Shown here piece after piece: positions 26,064 through 35,736 of a stretch of 64,000 nt of DNA. The position numbers and the translations under genes were made by a program. This DNA is from Microbacterium arabinogalactanolyticum (lineage in GTDB: Bacteria; Actinomycetota; Actinomycetes; Actinomycetales; Microbacteriaceae): NCBI RefSeq assembly GCF_030268005.1, contig NZ_BRZC01000002.1, forward strand, positions 62,001-126,000. The letters are read 5' to 3'. Each line of letters starts with the position of its first letter. The stretch's first letter is position 1. Under the pieces are notes generated by a model. It was not told the origin of the DNA. It worked only from the letters and a program-made list of their open reading frames with translations, and did not search any database.

Positions 26064-27872
26064 ATGACGACTCGAGCAACACGCGGAACGCGACGGCGCA
26101 CGGTCGTCGCACTCGCCGTCATCCTGGCCGTGCTCTCGGCCTTCGTCTTCCGGCTCATCGACATCCAGGTCGTGCACGCCGACGACAACGTCGCCGCCTC
26201 GCTGAGCAAACTGGGCGGCTCGAGCCCCGTGCCCGGCGCCCGCGGCGACATCGTCGACGAGGACGGCACGGTGCTGGCCTCGGACGCGTTCGTGTACGAC
26301 GCGCAGCTGGATCCCAAGCTCATCGACGAGTACGAGAAGCAGACCGATCCCAAGAAGAAGCCGAAGATGCCGTGGGCGGAGGCCAGCGAGAAGATCGCCG
26401 CGATCGTCGGGATGACCGGCGATGACGTGCGCAAGCTCGTCTCGGACGCCCTCGCGAAGGACCCGAACAGCCAGTACGCCAAGCTGAAGAACGGGCTGTC
26501 GACCGAGAAGTACCTCGCGCTGCGGGACCTGGGGCTGGCCTACATCGCCAACAAGGCGCGCGCCATCCGGGTGTACCCGAACGGTGCGGTCGCCGGGAAC
26601 ATCGTCGGCTTCCTCAACGGCGAAGGCAAGGCCCAGTACGGCATCGAGCGGATGGATCAGCAGTGCCTGGCCGCCACGAACGGCTCGATCAGCTATAAGA
26701 GGGGCCAGGGCGGCGTGCGCATCCCCGGCAGCGAGCGGATCGTCGGAGCCGTGGACGGCGGAACGGTGAAGCTGACGATCGACAGCGACCTGAACTGGTA
26801 CCTGCAGCAGATGATCGCTGAGCAGGCGCAGCGACTGGGCGCCAAGGCAGCGACGGCGACGGTCGTCGAGGTGAAGACCGGCAAGATCCGGGCAGCCGCG
26901 GAATACCCCTCCGTCGACCCCAACAACGTCAACACGGTGGCCCCGGAGTACTGGCGCTCGCACATCTTCTCGGACGCGTATGAGCCCGGGTCGACGTTCA
27001 AGGCGATCACGGCCGCGACCGTGATCGATCAGGGCAAGGCGACGCCGCTGTCGACGATGACCGTTCGCTCGCGGGAGAAGTTCCCCAACGGCACGGTCAT
27101 CAATGACGCCTTCCCGCACCCGGTGTACAACTACACGCTCGCGGGTGCGCTGATCGACTCCTCGAACGTCGGTCTCTCCAAGTTCGGCACGACAGTCGAC
27201 CAGACCACGCGTGCCGACTACCTGAAGCGCTTCGGAGTGAGTCAGAAGACGGCGATCGGCTTCCCTGCCGAGCAGTCGGGATCCCTGCCCCGGGGCCGGG
27301 ACGGGAAGGTCCTCGACCCAGCGAAGTGGGACGGCGCGACCAAATACACCACCACGTTCGGGCAGGCGTTCACTGTGACTCCGGCGCAGATCGCCGGCGC
27401 CTATCAGGCGATTGCGAACGACGGGAAGAAGATCGACCTGTCGCTGGTGGAGTCCTGCACCGACGCCGACGGCACGGTGCACGAGGCCACCGCACCGCAG
27501 AGCGAGCAGATCATCAAGCCCGAGACCGCGGCCGCGGTCCGGCAGATGCTCGAGAACGTGGCCGTGCAGGGCGGCAACGCCAAGACGACCAAGGTCGACG
27601 GATATCGCATCGGGCTCAAGACCGGTACCGCGCAGAAGACCGACGGGCACGGGAAGTACAAGAACGGCGTCTTCTTCACCAGCATGGTGGGTATCGCGCC
27701 GATCGAGGACCCGCAGTACGTCGTCGTGGTCACTCTGGACGAGCCGACTAAGATGAGGAGTTCCGCCGCGAACGCCGCGGCGTTCCAGCAGGCGATGACC
27801 CAGGTGCTCAAGACCTACCACGTCCCGCCCTCGTCGGAGCCGATGGGCCCGCTGCTTCCCAAATTCAACTGA
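26064..27872 (+). CDS. ftsI: Septal transpeptidase FtsI (PBP3 class)
   Basis: This 602-aa class B penicillin-binding protein cross-links septal peptidoglycan with FtsW. A single N-terminal anchor spans about 13-33. The PBP dimer domain covers about 50-230 (GARGDIVDEDGTVLA). The transpeptidase domain has the nucleophile motif STFK (Ser310, Lys313), SSN (366-368) and KTG (519-521). The length is typical. A GGAGA ribosome site precedes the ATG. murF begins 30 bp after the stop, where most actinobacteria have murE. Confidence 0.95.
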   Translation: MTTRATRGTRRRTVVALAVILAVLSAFVFRLIDIQVVHADDNVAASLSKLGGSSPVPGARGDIVDEDGTVLASDAFVYDAQLDPKLIDEYEKQTDPKKKPKMPWAEASEKIAAIVGMTGDDVRKLVSDALAKDPNSQYAKLKNGLSTEKYLALRDLGLAYIANKARAIRVYPNGAVAGNIVGFLNGEGKAQYGIERMDQQCLAATNGSISYKRGQGGVRIPGSERIVGAVDGGTVKLTIDSDLNWYLQQMIAEQAQRLGAKAATATVVEVKTGKIRAAAEYPSVDPNNVNTVAPEYWRSHIFSDAYEPGSTFKAITAATVIDQGKATPLSTMTVRSREKFPNGTVINDAFPHPVYNYTLAGALIDSSNVGLSKFGTTVDQTTRADYLKRFGVSQKTAIGFPAEQSGSLPRGRDGKVLDPAKWDGATKYTTTFGQAFTVTPAQIAGAYQAIANDGKKIDLSLVESCTDADGTVHEATAPQSEQIIKPETAAAVRQMLENVAVQGGNAKTTKVDGYRIGLKTGTAQKTDGHGKYKNGVFFTSMVGIAPIEDPQYVVVVTLDEPTKMRSSAANAAAFQQAMTQVLKTYHVPPSSEPMGPLLPKFN

Positions 27873-27902
27873 ACGGCGTTCTGCCGTGCATGGAGATGCC
27901 AC

Positions 27903-29315
27903 ATGATCGCTCTCTCACTCGCTGAGATCGCGGGGATCCTGGGCGGTGAGCTGCGCCTCACCGGTGCGGACACCGCTGCGACCGTCGTCGATGGCAGCGT
28001 CGACACGGATTCCCGGGAGATGACCGCAGGGTCGATCTTCGTCGCCAAGCCCGGAGAGACCACAGACGGACACCGCTTCGTCGGCGCCGCGGCCGAGGCG
28101 GGCGCCGTGCTCGCCATCGTGGAGCACCCGGTCGACGTCGAGGTGTCGCAGATCGTCGTGGCGGACGCCGTGCAGGCGCTGGCCGATCTCGCCAAGGCAG
28201 TCGTCGCGCGCGTGCGCGACGCAGGCTCCCTCCGGATCGTCGGCATCACCGGATCCAACGGCAAGACGACGACCAAGAATCTCCTCGCCCGCATCCTGCA
28301 GGACGAGGGCGAGACCGTCGCCCCCATCCGCTCCTACAACAATGAGGTCGGCGCACCGTTGACCATGCTGCGTGTCACCGACACCACCCGCTTCCTCATC
28401 AGCGAGTTCGGCGCGGCCGGTGCGGGCAGCATCGCGCGCCTGGCGGGGCTCGTCGAGCCGGACGTCGCGGTCGTCCTCATGGTGGGACTCGCCCACGCCG
28501 GGGGATTCGGCGGCATCGAGGCCACCGCGCGGGCGAAGTCCGAGCTCGTCCTCTCTGCGCGCGCGGGCGGAACGGCAGTGCTGAACATCGACGACCCGCG
28601 GGTCTGGGCCATGCGCGACATCGCCGACGAGCGCGGCATGACGACCGTCGCCTTCGGCCAGGCTCCGGACGCCGATGTGCGCGCGGAAGACATCGCGGTC
28701 TCGGCCGATGGCACCTCCTGCACCGTCATCCGCGGCGACGAGCGCCTGTCGCTGCACCTTCAGGTGCTCGGTGCGCATCACGTCTCCAACGCCCTCGCCG
28801 CCATCGCGGCGGCGGGCGTGCTCGGCGTTCCCGCGGCCACGGCGATCGCCCGTCTCGAGACCGTCGAGGTGGCGGAGCGCTGGCGCATGCAGCCGATGGG
28901 CAACGAGCGCGTGCGCATCATCAACGACGCGTACAACGCCAGCCCCGACTCCATGGCGGCCGCCCTGCGCACGCTCGCGCAGATCACCGGCCCCGACGAG
29001 CGCACGGTCGCCGTCCTCGGCGCCATGAGCGAGCTCGGCGAGTCCGCAGGGGAGGAGCACGACCGGATCGGGCTGCTGGCCGTGAGGCTGAACATCCAGC
29101 GCATCGTCGTCGTCGGTGCCGAGGCCCGCCGTCTCTACCTCGCCGCGGTCGGCGAGGGGTCCTGGGACAGCGAGGCGGTGCACCTCCCCGATCAGGAGGC
29201 CGCCTTCGAGTATCTGAAGAACGAGCTGCGCGACGGCGATCGCGTGCTCGTGAAATCGTCGAACTCCGTCGGGCTCCGGCATCTCGGCGATCGTCTGGGA
29301 GAATTGTTCTCGTGA
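27903..29315 (+). CDS. murF: UDP-MurNAc-tripeptide:D-Ala-D-Ala ligase
   Basis: This 470-aa Mur ligase adds D-Ala-D-Ala to complete the stem peptide. The ATP loop is GITGSNGKTTTKN (about 115-127), and MurF-specific strings are SYNNEVGAPLTML and INDAYNASPDSM. The N-terminal domain reads SLAEIAGILGGEL. It is not MurE: the DNPR motif for diaminopimelate recognition is missing and the MurF signatures are clear. The stop overlaps the mraY GTG start (GTGA). TGGAGATGCC precedes the ATG as ribosome site. Confidence 0.95.
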   Translation: MIALSLAEIAGILGGELRLTGADTAATVVDGSVDTDSREMTAGSIFVAKPGETTDGHRFVGAAAEAGAVLAIVEHPVDVEVSQIVVADAVQALADLAKAVVARVRDAGSLRIVGITGSNGKTTTKNLLARILQDEGETVAPIRSYNNEVGAPLTMLRVTDTTRFLISEFGAAGAGSIARLAGLVEPDVAVVLMVGLAHAGGFGGIEATARAKSELVLSARAGGTAVLNIDDPRVWAMRDIADERGMTTVAFGQAPDADVRAEDIAVSADGTSCTVIRGDERLSLHLQVLGAHHVSNALAAIAAAGVLGVPAATAIARLETVEVAERWRMQPMGNERVRIINDAYNASPDSMAAALRTLAQITGPDERTVAVLGAMSELGESAGEEHDRIGLLAVRLNIQRIVVVGAEARRLYLAAVGEGSWDSEAVHLPDQEAAFEYLKNELRDGDRVLVKSSNSVGLRHLGDRLGELFS

Positions 29316-30421
29316 GGTCCTTGCTTATGGCGACGGCGATTTCGCTCGCCTTCTCGCTCTTCCTGACTCCGGTGTTCCTGAAAGTGTTCCGCAGGATCGG
29401 CTGGGGGCAGGTCATCCGCACCCCGGAGGACATCGCCAACCCCAGCCACCAAGCCAAGCGGGGCACGCCGACGATGGGCGGCGTGATCTTCATCCTCGGC
29501 ACCATCGTCGGCTACTTCGCCGGAACCTTCTTCGGTGGCATGACCCCCGGGCTGTCTGCGATCCTCGTGCTGTGGCTGATGGTCGGCTTCGGCGTGGTCG
29601 GCTTCATCGACGACTACATGAAGGTCCGCAGTCAGCGCAGCCTGGGGCTGTCCGGCTGGCGCAAGATCATCGGCCAACTGGCGGTCCTCATCCCGTTCGG
29701 TGTGGTGGCGCTGAACTTCCCGAACTCCTTCGGCCAGTACCCGGCCAGCGGGTCGATCTCGCTGTTCCGGGACATCGCCTGGCTCAACCTCTTCGCTTTC
29801 GGCCTCGTGCTGGGCTGGATCCTGTACCTCATCTGGATCTCCGTGATCGGCGTCGCCACCTCCAACAGCGTCAACCTCACCGACGGTCTGGACGGCCTGG
29901 CCGCCGGCTCCGGCATCTTCGTCGTCGGCTCCTACGGCCTCATCGCGTTCTGGCAGTTCAAGCAGTCCTGCGTGGGCGAAGGGGCGAACACCGTCGGATG
30001 CTATGAGGTGCGCGAGCCTCTGAACCTGGCGATCGTGGCGGCGGCGTTCGCCGGCGGTCTGATCGGATTCCTGTGGTGGAACGCGCCCAAGGCCAAGGTC
30101 TTCATGGGTGACGTCGGCTCGATGGCGATCGGCGGCGTCGTCGCCGCGATGGCGATCCTCACCCGCACCGAGCTGCTTCTGTTCGTGATCGCCGGTATCT
30201 TCGTGCTGTCCTCCGGCTCGGTCATCCTGCAGCGGGCGTACTTCAAGCTCACCCGTGGCAAGCGACTGTTCCTGATGAGCCCGTTCCATCACCACCTGGA
30301 GATGCGCGGCTGGGCCGAGGTCACGATCGTCGTACGGCTGTGGATCATCGCCGGCCTGCTGGCTGCGACCGCGGTCGGACTGTTCTACGTCAACTGGTTC
30401 GCCCAGGCCTCGAACGGCTGA
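29312..30421 (+). CDS. mraY: Phospho-MurNAc-pentapeptide transferase
   Basis: This 369-aa polytopic membrane enzyme transfers phospho-MurNAc-pentapeptide to undecaprenyl phosphate, giving lipid I. About ten membrane helices are visible. Signature loops are PSHQAKRGTPTMGG, the aspartates in FIDDYMKV and VNLTDGLDGLAAG, and the histidine motif PFHHHLEMRGW. The start is a GTG overlapping the murF stop; a downstream ATG at residue 6 is possible. It is a core gene of the dcw cluster, followed 5 bp later by murD. Confidence 0.96.
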   Translation: MRSLLMATAISLAFSLFLTPVFLKVFRRIGWGQVIRTPEDIANPSHQAKRGTPTMGGVIFILGTIVGYFAGTFFGGMTPGLSAILVLWLMVGFGVVGFIDDYMKVRSQRSLGLSGWRKIIGQLAVLIPFGVVALNFPNSFGQYPASGSISLFRDIAWLNLFAFGLVLGWILYLIWISVIGVATSNSVNLTDGLDGLAAGSGIFVVGSYGLIAFWQFKQSCVGEGANTVGCYEVREPLNLAIVAAAFAGGLIGFLWWNAPKAKVFMGDVGSMAIGGVVAAMAILTRTELLLFVIAGIFVLSSGSVILQRAYFKLTRGKRLFLMSPFHHHLEMRGWAEVTIVVRLWIIAGLLAATAVGLFYVNWFAQASNG

Positions 30422-30426
30422 CGGCG

Positions 30427-31962
30427 ATGGCATCCGAACGTCTCGAGGGCCTGACCAGCTGGCACTCCGACTGGACCGGCCTGCGCGTCGCCGTGCTCGG
30501 CCTGTCGGTCACCGGCTTCTCGGCCGCTGACACGCTCACCGAGCTCGGCGCCGAGGTGCTCGTGCTCTCCGAGGGCGCGTCCGAGGAGTACGCGCGCCTG
30601 GTGCCCGTGATCGGCGCCCGGCTCGAACTGGGCCCGCTCTCCGAGGTGCCCGTCGTGCTGAAGGACTTCGCGCCCGACGTCATCGTCGCCTCACCCGGGT
30701 TCCCGCCCTCGCATCCGGTGATCCGGTGGGCCCAGGAGAACGACACCGCCCTGTGGGGCGACGTCGAACTGGCCTGGCGGGTCCGCGACAAGGTGCTGCG
30801 CGCCGACGGCACCCCGGCCGAGTGGGTGCTGATCACCGGCACCAACGGCAAGACCACGACCACCCAGTTGACCGCGACCCTGCTCGACGCCGGCGGGCTG
30901 CGCGCGGCGCCGTGCGGCAACATCGGGGTGCCGGTGCTGGATGCCGTACGGGATCCGGGCGGTTTCGATGTTCTCGTGGTCGAGCTCTCCAGCCATCAAC
31001 TCTGGTACATCGGGCAGTCGGCTCCCGCCGGTCAGCTCGTGCCGTACTCTACGACCTGCCTGAACCTCGCCGACGACCACCTGGTCTGGCACGGCAGCGC
31101 CGACGCGTACCGTGCGGCCAAGGCGTTCGTCTACCGGCATACGAAGGTCGCCTGCGTCTACAACAAGTCCGATCTCGCCACCCTGCGGATGGTCGAGGAG
31201 GCGGACGTCACCGAGGGTGCCCGCGCCATCGGCTTCGACCTGGGGACTCCGGGGCCGAGTGATCTGGGCGTCGTCGACGGGATCCTCGTCGACCGGGCCT
31301 TCCACGACGACCGCAGGCACAGCGCGCTGGAGCTCACCACGGTGGACGCGCTGCGCGCCGCGGGCCTGGCCGCACCGCATGTCGTGCAGAACATCCTCGC
31401 CGCATCCGCCCTCGCCAGGTCGCTGGGTGTGCAGCCGGCGGACATCCGCGATGCGCTGCAGAACTTCAGGATGGACGCCCACCGCATCGAGGTCGTGGCG
31501 GAGCACCACGGCATCCGCTGGGTCGACGACTCCAAGGCGACCAATCCGCATGCAGCGGCCTCCTCCCTGCGTGCCTACCCCGGAGCGATCTGGATCGTGG
31601 GCGGCGACCTCAAGGGCGTCGACCTCGGCGATCTCGTCGCGCACGCCGGCGGCACCGCAGGCGGAGCGATCGTGATCGGGGTGGACCGCGAGCCCGTCCT
31701 GGCGGCATTCCGGCGACACGCGCCGCACGTGCCGGTCCAAGAGGTCGTCCCCGCTGAGACTGGAGGGGTCATGGACCGCGTGGTGGAGATCGCGTCGGGG
31801 ATGATCGATGGCGAGGGCACGGTTCTGCTGGCTCCCGCGGCGGCATCCTTCGACCAGTTCTCCAGTTACGCGGATCGGGGAGAGCGCTTCGCCACGGCGG
31901 TGCGCGAATGGATCGGACGGGGGAGCGCTGATGACTCAGACGGCTCACCCACCGCGCACTGA
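30427..31962 (+). CDS. murD: UDP-MurNAc-L-Ala:D-Glu ligase
   Basis: This 511-aa Mur ligase adds D-glutamate to UDP-MurNAc-L-Ala. The Rossmann N-domain starts RVAVLGLSVTGFSAAD, the ATP loop is ITGTNGKTTTTQL, and the C-domain includes WVDDSKATNPHAA, the MurD-type SKATN signature with the lysine-binding region. It is slightly longer than enterobacterial MurD, as in other actinobacteria. The ATG at 30427 is 6 bp after the mraY stop; the frame is open further upstream, but inside mraY. Its end overlaps ftsW by 32 bp in another frame. Confidence 0.95.
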   Translation: MASERLEGLTSWHSDWTGLRVAVLGLSVTGFSAADTLTELGAEVLVLSEGASEEYARLVPVIGARLELGPLSEVPVVLKDFAPDVIVASPGFPPSHPVIRWAQENDTALWGDVELAWRVRDKVLRADGTPAEWVLITGTNGKTTTTQLTATLLDAGGLRAAPCGNIGVPVLDAVRDPGGFDVLVVELSSHQLWYIGQSAPAGQLVPYSTTCLNLADDHLVWHGSADAYRAAKAFVYRHTKVACVYNKSDLATLRMVEEADVTEGARAIGFDLGTPGPSDLGVVDGILVDRAFHDDRRHSALELTTVDALRAAGLAAPHVVQNILAASALARSLGVQPADIRDALQNFRMDAHRIEVVAEHHGIRWVDDSKATNPHAAASSLRAYPGAIWIVGGDLKGVDLGDLVAHAGGTAGGAIVIGVDREPVLAAFRRHAPHVPVQEVVPAETGGVMDRVVEIASGMIDGEGTVLLAPAAASFDQFSSYADRGERFATAVREWIGRGSADDSDGSPTAH

Positions 31963-33250
31963 GAGCGCTGACAGCGCCGGCTCCGCGGGCAGGGGACTGT
32001 CCGCCCGCGTCTCGCTCGGAAGGCTGTTCGCGCCGCCCTCGACAGAGTTCGTGATGATCGCGTCGACCGCCGTGCTGCTCACCATCTTCGGGGTGGTGAT
32101 GGTGCTGTCGGCGACCAGCGCGAAGCCGACCGCACCGTATGCGGACGCGCTGCGGCAGGGGATGTTCGCGGCCATCGGCATTCCGCTGATGTTCATCGTC
32201 AGTCGGCTGCCGATCGCGTTCTTCAAGAAGGTCGCCTGGCCGATGCTGATCTTCGGCGTGCTGTTCCAGCTGCTCGTCTTCGTCCCCGGCCTTGGGGTGT
32301 CGTCTTTCGGCAACAAGAACTGGATCAGGGTCGCCGGCGTGCAGCTGCAGCCCTCCGAGTTCCTCAAGCTCGCGCTGGCCGTGTGGATCGCGTTCGTGCT
32401 GATGCGCAAGCAGTCCAAACTCGGCACCTGGCATCAGGTCTTCATCCCCGTCGTACCCGTCGCTGTGCTGGCGATCGGGACGGTGCTCGCCGGAGACGAT
32501 CTCGGCACTGTGATGGTGCTCGTGCTCGTCGTGCTCGGCTGCCTGTTCTTCTCCGGCGCGAAGCTGCGGCTGTTCATCATCCCGGCGATCCTCGGCCTGA
32601 TCGGCGTGCTGGCCTTCGCGCTGACCAGCAGCAACCGCATGAACCGCATCCTGGCGGCATTCGACCAGTCGAAGTGCGACCCCGAGAAGGAGTGCTACCA
32701 GGCCGTGCATGGCATGTGGGGCATGGCCAACGGGGGGATCTTCGGCGTCGGGCTCGGCAATTCGCAGGAGAAGTACTGGCTGCCTGCGGCCTCGAACGAC
32801 TACATCTTCGCCATCGTCGGCGAGGAGCTGGGACTGCTGGGCTGCCTGCTGGTGCTCGTGCTGTTCGGCGTCTTCGCCGTCGGCGCCTTCCACATCATCC
32901 GCCGCACGTCCGACCCTTTCGTGCGCATCGCGGCGGGCGGCATCGTGGTCTGGATCATCGGTCAGGCGCTGTTCAACATCGGCGTCGTCGTGCGCATCTT
33001 CCCCGTGATGGGCGTTCCGCTGCCCTTCATGTCGCAGGGCGGCACGTCGCTGCTCTCGGCAATGATGGCCTGCGGCATCCTGCTGGCCTTCGCGCGCACG
33101 ATACCGGCGAAGCAGAAGGACGCCGTCGCGGCGACGCGGAACGCGACCGGCGCGCGCAGCGGCGCCGCGTCCCGAAAGGCCGCGGCACCCCGCGAGAGCG
33201 TCGCACCCCGAAAGGGCGCCGCATCCCGAAAGGGTAAGGTCGCCAGGTGA
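31931..33250 (+). CDS. ftsW: Septal SEDS glycosyltransferase FtsW
   Basis: This 439-aa SEDS-family polymerase makes septal glycan from lipid II with FtsI as its partner. About ten membrane helices are visible; family strings include LQPSEFLKLALAVW, AGDDLGTVMVL, NSQEKYWLPAASNDYIFAIVGEELG and GVPLPFMSQGGTS. The cytoplasmic C-terminus carries four tandem hexapeptides of type A(S/P)R(K/E)xx, a basic low-complexity tail. The start is the ATG at 31931, inside the end of murD. The stop overlaps the murG GTG (GTGA). A rodA paralogue is not in the window. Confidence 0.94.
   Translation: MTQTAHPPRTESADSAGSAGRGLSARVSLGRLFAPPSTEFVMIASTAVLLTIFGVVMVLSATSAKPTAPYADALRQGMFAAIGIPLMFIVSRLPIAFFKKVAWPMLIFGVLFQLLVFVPGLGVSSFGNKNWIRVAGVQLQPSEFLKLALAVWIAFVLMRKQSKLGTWHQVFIPVVPVAVLAIGTVLAGDDLGTVMVLVLVVLGCLFFSGAKLRLFIIPAILGLIGVLAFALTSSNRMNRILAAFDQSKCDPEKECYQAVHGMWGMANGGIFGVGLGNSQEKYWLPAASNDYIFAIVGEELGLLGCLLVLVLFGVFAVGAFHIIRRTSDPFVRIAAGGIVVWIIGQALFNIGVVVRIFPVMGVPLPFMSQGGTSLLSAMMACGILLAFARTIPAKQKDAVAATRNATGARSGAASRKAAAPRESVAPRKGAASRKGKVAR
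33167..33238 (+). repeat. Four 18-bp tandem repeats at the end of ftsW
   Basis: Units start at 33167, 33185, 33203 and 33221 and encode ASRKAA, APRESV, APRKGA and ASRKGK. The core CCCGAAAG is kept in three of the four. Copy number may vary between strains. Confidence 0.8.
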
Positions 33251-34320
33251 CCACCTATCTTCTGGCCGGCGGAGGCACCGCCGGCCACGTCAATCCGCTG
33301 CTCGCCGTCGGCGACCTGCTCCGCGAGCGCGACGGCGACGACGTGCTCGTGCTGGGCACCAGGGAGGGCCTCGAGTCGCGCCTGGTGCCCGCCCGCGGGT
33401 ACCGGCTGCTGATCGTCGACAAGGTGCCCTTCCCGCGTCGTCCTAACCGGGCCGCGCTGGTGTTCCCGACCAGGTTCCGCCGGGCCGTCGCGCAGGTGCG
33501 CGCGCACATCCGCACCCACGGGGTGGACGTCGTCGTCGGCTTCGGCGGGTATGCCGCAGCTCCCGCCTACGTCGCCGCGCGCCGGGAGCGGATCCCCTTC
33601 GTGGTGCACGAGGCCAACGCCAAGCCGGGGCTCGCCAACGTCCTGGGCGCGCGTCGCGCCGCGGGCGTCGGCGTCGCCTTCGAGGGCACGCCGCTCAAGC
33701 GCGGCGAGGTCGTGGGGATGCCGCTCCGCCGTGAGGTCGTCGAGCTGGACCGTGCCGCGAGCCGTGCCGAGGCCGCCGAGGAGTTCGGGCTGGACGCAGA
33801 CCGTCCGGTGCTGCTGGTGTTCGGCGGGTCGCTGGGTGCGCTGCGCCTGAACGAGGCGTTCGCCGGTGCGTGGCGCGATGTGCTCGACGCCGGGTGGCAG
33901 CTGCTGCACGTCACGGGCGAGCGCAGCGACCTGGCGGATCCCGGGGTGCCGGGATACACGATGCGCCGCTACGTCGATCGCATGGACCTGGCCTTCGCCC
34001 TCGCCGATCTGATCGTGTCGCGCTCCGGCTCGGCGACCGTGAGCGAGATCAGCGCGCTCGGGCTCCCCGCGCTGTATGTGCCGTACTCGGTCGGCAACGG
34101 CGAGCAGAGGCTGAACGCGGCCTCGGCCGTCGCGGCCGGCGCGGCCGTCCTGCTCGACGACGCCACCTTCGACGCGGATGCCGTGCGCGCGCAGGTCGTG
34201 CCGCTGCTGGGCGACCCTGACCGGATCGCCCGGATGTCGGAGGCCGCACAGCGGGTCGGCACGCGCACCGGCACCGAGAACCTGGTCGAGCTCATCGATC
34301 GCGCACTCGCGGAAAAGTAG
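33247..34320 (+). CDS. murG: Lipid II-forming GlcNAc transferase
   Basis: This 357-aa GT28 glycosyltransferase adds GlcNAc to lipid I on the inner face of the membrane. Glycine-rich loops are GGGTAGHVNPLLA at residues 7-19, GFGGYAAAP near 98, and GGSLGALRLN near 196; the UDP-GlcNAc site is around SRSGSATVSEISALGLP. The start is a GTG overlapping the ftsW stop by 4 bp. The stop codon TAG is the start of a TAGACT hexamer that may promote murC. Confidence 0.95.
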   Translation: MTTYLLAGGGTAGHVNPLLAVGDLLRERDGDDVLVLGTREGLESRLVPARGYRLLIVDKVPFPRRPNRAALVFPTRFRRAVAQVRAHIRTHGVDVVVGFGGYAAAPAYVAARRERIPFVVHEANAKPGLANVLGARRAAGVGVAFEGTPLKRGEVVGMPLRREVVELDRAASRAEAAEEFGLDADRPVLLVFGGSLGALRLNEAFAGAWRDVLDAGWQLLHVTGERSDLADPGVPGYTMRRYVDRMDLAFALADLIVSRSGSATVSEISALGLPALYVPYSVGNGEQRLNAASAVAAGAAVLLDDATFDADAVRAQVVPLLGDPDRIARMSEAAQRVGTRTGTENLVELIDRALAEK

Positions 34321-34323
34321 ACT
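34318..34323 (+). promoter_or_regulatory. Possible internal promoter for murC
   Basis: TAGACT overlaps the murG stop codon and lies 9 nt before the murC ATG. It resembles the -10 hexamers at stand-alone genes here, and would let murC-ftsQ be transcribed independently. Confidence 0.35.
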
Positions 34324-34332
34324 GGTGACGAC

Positions 34333-35733
34333 ATGATCAGACCCGACCTCACCCTCCCCATCCCCGACACGATCACCTCCGCCCACTTCATCGGGATCGG
34401 CGGATCCGGGATGAGCGGCCTCGCCCGGATGTTCCTCGACGCGGGCATCCGCGTGTCCGGCTCCGACCGCGCCGACAGCGCCAACCTGCGCGCCCTCGCC
34501 GACGCCGGTGCGACCGTGCACGTCGGTCACGACGCCGCGCACCTCGGCGATGCGGACACGGTCGTGCACACCGGTGCCATCTGGCCGGAGAACCCGGAGT
34601 TCGTCACCGCCAAGGAGCGCGGGCTGCACGTGATCCACCGCTCGCAGGCGCTGCACTGGCTGATCGGCGGCCGACGTCTGGTGTCGGTCGCGGGAGCGCA
34701 CGGCAAGACCACATCCACCGGGATGCTGGTCACCGCGCTGCAGGCGCTGGGAGCAGACCCGAACTTCGTCAACGGCGGAGTGATCGAGCAGCTCGGCATC
34801 TCGAGCTCCTCGGGCGCCGACGAGCTGTTCGTGATCGAGGCCGACGAGTCCGACGGCACGTTCCTGCTCTACGACACCTCGGTCGCGCTGATCACGAACG
34901 TCGACCCGGACCATCTGGACTTCTTCGGCTCCGAGGACGCCTTCTACGACGCGTTCGTGCGCTTCGGGAACGAGGCCCGCGAGGCGGTCGTCATCTCGGC
35001 CGACGACCCCGGTGCACTGCGGGTGCACGCGGGCCTGGACCACGCGAATGTCGTCACGTTCGGCCGCGCGGCGGATGCCGACCTGCGCATCGTCGACATC
35101 GACACCTCGGGTCCGGTCTCCGCCACGCTCGTCCACGGTGACGACTCGGTGCGGATGCAGCTGGCGGTGCCGGGAGCGCACAACGCGATCAACGCCGCCG
35201 GCGCCGTCGCCGTGCTGATGACGCTCGGATACGGCCTCGCGGATGCCGCCGGGGCGATGGAGGGCTTCGCCGGCACGGTGCGCCGGCTCGAGCTGCACGG
35301 CGAGGCGCGCGGCGTGCGCGTGTACGACGACTACTCCCACCACCCGACCGAGGTGCGAGCCGCACTCGAGGCCATGCGCGGCGTCGCAGGCGCCGGCCGC
35401 CTGATCGCGATCCAGCAGCCGCACACGTACTCCCGCACGCAGCACATGTACCGGGAGTTCGCCGAGGTGCTGGAGGAGCTCGCCGACCACACGGTGATGC
35501 TCGACGTCTACGGTGCGCGCGAGGATCCGGTGCCCGGCGTGACCGGCGAGCTCGTGAGCAGCGCGTTCGCCGACCAGGCGCACGTGCACTACGTGCCCGA
35601 CTGGCAGCAGGCCGCCGACTACACCGCTCAGGTCGCGCGCGACGGCGACGTGGTCGTGACGCTCGGCTGCGGCAACGTGTACCAGATCATCCCGCAGGTG
35701 CTCGACTCCCTCCGGCGCACGCCCGAGGTCTGA
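34333..35733 (+). CDS. murC: UDP-MurNAc:L-Ala ligase
   Basis: This 466-aa Mur ligase adds the first residue, L-alanine, to UDP-MurNAc. The N-domain loop is [16 protein letters not shown], the ATP loop is [13 protein letters not shown], and later motifs include [15 protein letters not shown] text ([13 protein letters not shown]) and [11 protein letters not shown]. The order in the cluster (murG-murC-ftsQ) is standard. The ATG is 12 bp after the murG stop, and ftsQ begins 3 bp after the murC stop. Confidence 0.95.
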   Translation: MIRPDLTLPIPDTITSAHFIGIGGSGMSGLARMFLDAGIRVSGSDRADSANLRALADAGATVHVGHDAAHLGDADTVVHTGAIWPENPEFVTAKERGLHVIHRSQALHWLIGGRRLVSVAGAHGKTTSTGMLVTALQALGADPNFVNGGVIEQLGISSSSGADELFVIEADESDGTFLLYDTSVALITNVDPDHLDFFGSEDAFYDAFVRFGNEAREAVVISADDPGALRVHAGLDHANVVTFGRAADADLRIVDIDTSGPVSATLVHGDDSVRMQLAVPGAHNAINAAGAVAVLMTLGYGLADAAGAMEGFAGTVRRLELHGEARGVRVYDDYSHHPTEVRAALEAMRGVAGAGRLIAIQQPHTYSRTQHMYREFAEVLEELADHTVMLDVYGAREDPVPGVTGELVSSAFADQAHVHYVPDWQQAADYTAQVARDGDVVVTLGCGNVYQIIPQVLDSLRRTPEV

Positions 35734-35736
35734 GGC

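Noticed and set aside
27903..29315. Considered whether this gene is murE or a murE-murF fusion.
   Set aside because: It is 470 aa with MurF signatures only; there is one ATP loop and no DNPR motif.
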